Assembly (NCBI GenBank): GCA_963977845.1
Contig: CAXBPZ010000016.1
Coordinates: 1-24,212 of the forward strand
DNA length: 24,212 bases
Direction: 5' to 3'
Origin: Methylopumilus sp003533095
GTDB taxonomy: Bacteria > Pseudomonadota > Gammaproteobacteria > Burkholderiales > Methylophilaceae
Within the stretch, counting starts at the first letter, position 1, and each line of letters begins with the position of its first letter. Positions 23,031 through 24,212 of the stretch are shown one piece after another. The translations under genes and the position numbers were made by a program. Below the pieces are notes generated by a model. That model did not search any database and was not told where the DNA came from. It saw nothing but the letters and a program-made list of their open reading frames with translations.

Positions 23031-24212
23031 ATGGCACTCCTCCAAATTTCAGAACCAGGACAAAGCACTCTCCCCCATCAGCATAAGCTTGCTGTAGGTA
23101 TTGATTTAGGCACCACGAACTCTCTTGTGGCGACCGTTCAAAGTGGTATGCCCCTTATCTTAAAAGACCAAGATGGAAAATCACTTATACCCTCTATCGT
23201 CTATTACGGAAAAAAAGAAATTAAAGTAGGTCATGAAGCTTTAAATTACTTATCGACTGACGCTAAAAATACGATTGTCTCTGTGAAACGTTTTATGGGT
23301 CACGCTCAATCTGATATTCAATATAAAGAATCACTTCCTTATGATTTTGAGGAAACAAATCAAGATATACAATTTAAAACTGAGCAAGGATTAAAACACC
23401 CGATTGAAATCTCATCTGAGATCCTAAAAAAATTAAAAAATATCGCCGAAGTTTCTTTATGCGGAGAAATTACAGGTGCAGTCATCACAGTGCCCGCCTA
23501 CTTCGATGATGCCCAACGTCAAGCTACCAAAGATGCAGCCAAGTTAGCCGGTTTACCTGTGTTAAGACTTATTAATGAACCTACAGCTGCAGCAGTTGCA
23601 TACGGTCTTGATCAAAAAAAGGAAGGTACTTTTGTTATTTATGATTTAGGTGGAGGTACGTTTGATGTATCCATATTAAAGCTCAATAAAGGTATCTTTG
23701 AAGTCCTAGCCACAAATGGTCACCCTCATTTAGGTGGAGATGATTTTGATCAGGCGATCGCAGAATTAATTAGAAATAAAAATCAGCTCGAAAAACTTAA
23801 TCATGAAGATAAACGCGCTTTAATCACACATGCTAAACAATTAAAAGAAACACTGACTAATAATTTAAGTGCAAAAACTACTATTAGCATTTCTAATGGT
23901 AAAGAAATTAATTTCACATTAGATAGAGATGCCTTCTTCAAAGCAACGAATGATCTTGTTCAAAAAACAATTCTACCGATCAAGCGTGCATTAAGTGATG
24001 CGAAACTATCTATAGAGTCCATAGATGGTGTGGTGATGGTAGGTGGCGCTACACGTATGCCTCATATCCAAAAAGAGATCAAAGACTTCTTTAAAAAAGA
24101 TTTACTCAATGACCTTAATCCAGATGAGGTGGTAGCTCTGGGTGCTGCAAGACAAGCACACACATTAGCTGGCAATAAGTCAGATCAAGATCTATTGCTT
24201 CTTGATGTGACA
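23031..24212 (+). CDS. hscA: Fe-S assembly chaperone HscA (Hsp70), 5' part, cut by right window edge
   Basis: HscA is the specialised Hsp70 that uses ATP to release clusters from IscU, working with HscB. The first 394 codons are open and run off the window in frame. The N-terminus MALLQISEPGQSTLPHQHKL matches E. coli HscA closely. The nucleotide-binding domain shows VGIDLGTTNSLVATV (22-36), VPAYFDDAQRQATKDAAKLAG, INEPTAAAVAYGL, YDLGGGTFDVSIL and VVMVGGATRMP. The ATG is 3 nt after the hscB stop. The substrate-binding domain and any fdx gene after it lie outside the window. Confidence 0.97.
   Translation, partial: MALLQISEPGQSTLPHQHKLAVGIDLGTTNSLVATVQSGMPLILKDQDGKSLIPSIVYYGKKEIKVGHEALNYLSTDAKNTIVSVKRFMGHAQSDIQYKESLPYDFEETNQDIQFKTEQGLKHPIEISSEILKKLKNIAEVSLCGEITGAVITVPAYFDDAQRQATKDAAKLAGLPVLRLINEPTAAAVAYGLDQKKEGTFVIYDLGGGTFDVSILKLNKGIFEVLATNGHPHLGGDDFDQAIAELIRNKNQLEKLNHEDKRALITHAKQLKETLTNNLSAKTTISISNGKEINFTLDRDAFFKATNDLVQKTILPIKRALSDAKLSIESIDGVVMVGGATRMPHIQKEIKDFFKKDLLNDLNPDEVVALGAARQAHTLAGNKSDQDLLLLDVT

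Overview
This window is a stretch of conserved chromosome from a betaproteobacterium. I see no mobile element, CRISPR array, prophage or toxin system. The partial 16S rRNA reads as betaproteobacterial. The gene orders rpoE-rseA-rseB-rseC-mucD-lepA-lepB-rnc-era-recO-pdxJ-acpS and iscR-iscS-iscU-iscA-hscB-hscA are typical of Beta- and Gammaproteobacteria. The AT-leaning bases, short gaps and stop/start overlaps suggest a compact genome. From memory the 16S and gene order resemble the Methylophilaceae, but I could not search, so the family is a guess.

Layout: (1) 1-1228, minus strand: the 5' part of a 16S rRNA gene running off the left edge. Before it come a 271-nt leader with a boxA antitermination site and hairpins, an initiator tRNA-fMet, and one strong promoter upstream of that tRNA. 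(2) 1254-3231, minus: htpG with a textbook sigma-32 promoter. (3) 3232-9951, minus: lepA-lepB-rnc-era-recO-pdxJ-acpS-tcdA, packed so tightly that several starts overlap or abut the previous stop. (4) 9952-14222, minus: the sigma-E stress operon rpoE-rseA-rseB-rseC-mucD, ended by a 14-bp hairpin before lepA. (5) 14223-16400, plus: nadB and slyD. (6) 16397-17197, minus: suhB, whose stop overlaps the slyD stop. (7) 17290-18842, plus: trmJ and cysE. (8) 18843-24212, plus: the isc operon, with a recognisable IscR operator/promoter and an extra cysteine desulfurase between iscR and iscS. hscA is cut by the right edge.

How the genes work together: the left half handles ribosome and RNA production (rrn, tRNA-fMet, RNase III, Era, LepA, TcdA), protein export (LepB) and envelope or heat stress (RpoE circuit, MucD, HtpG). 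The right half is built around cysteine and sulfur: CysE starts cysteine synthesis, two desulfurases take sulfur from cysteine, IscU and IscA carry clusters, HscB/HscA drive cluster transfer, and IscR senses cluster status at the operator next to the cysE stop codon. SuhB is known in E. coli as a component of the rRNA antitermination complex that acts through boxA, and both are present here.

The most interesting points are regulatory or architectural: tRNA-fMet as the apparent first gene of the rrn transcript, the IscR site abutting cysE, the extra desulfurase lacking the IscS C-terminal tail, and a roughly 40-residue N-terminal extension on RpoE. I found no convincing new biological system.
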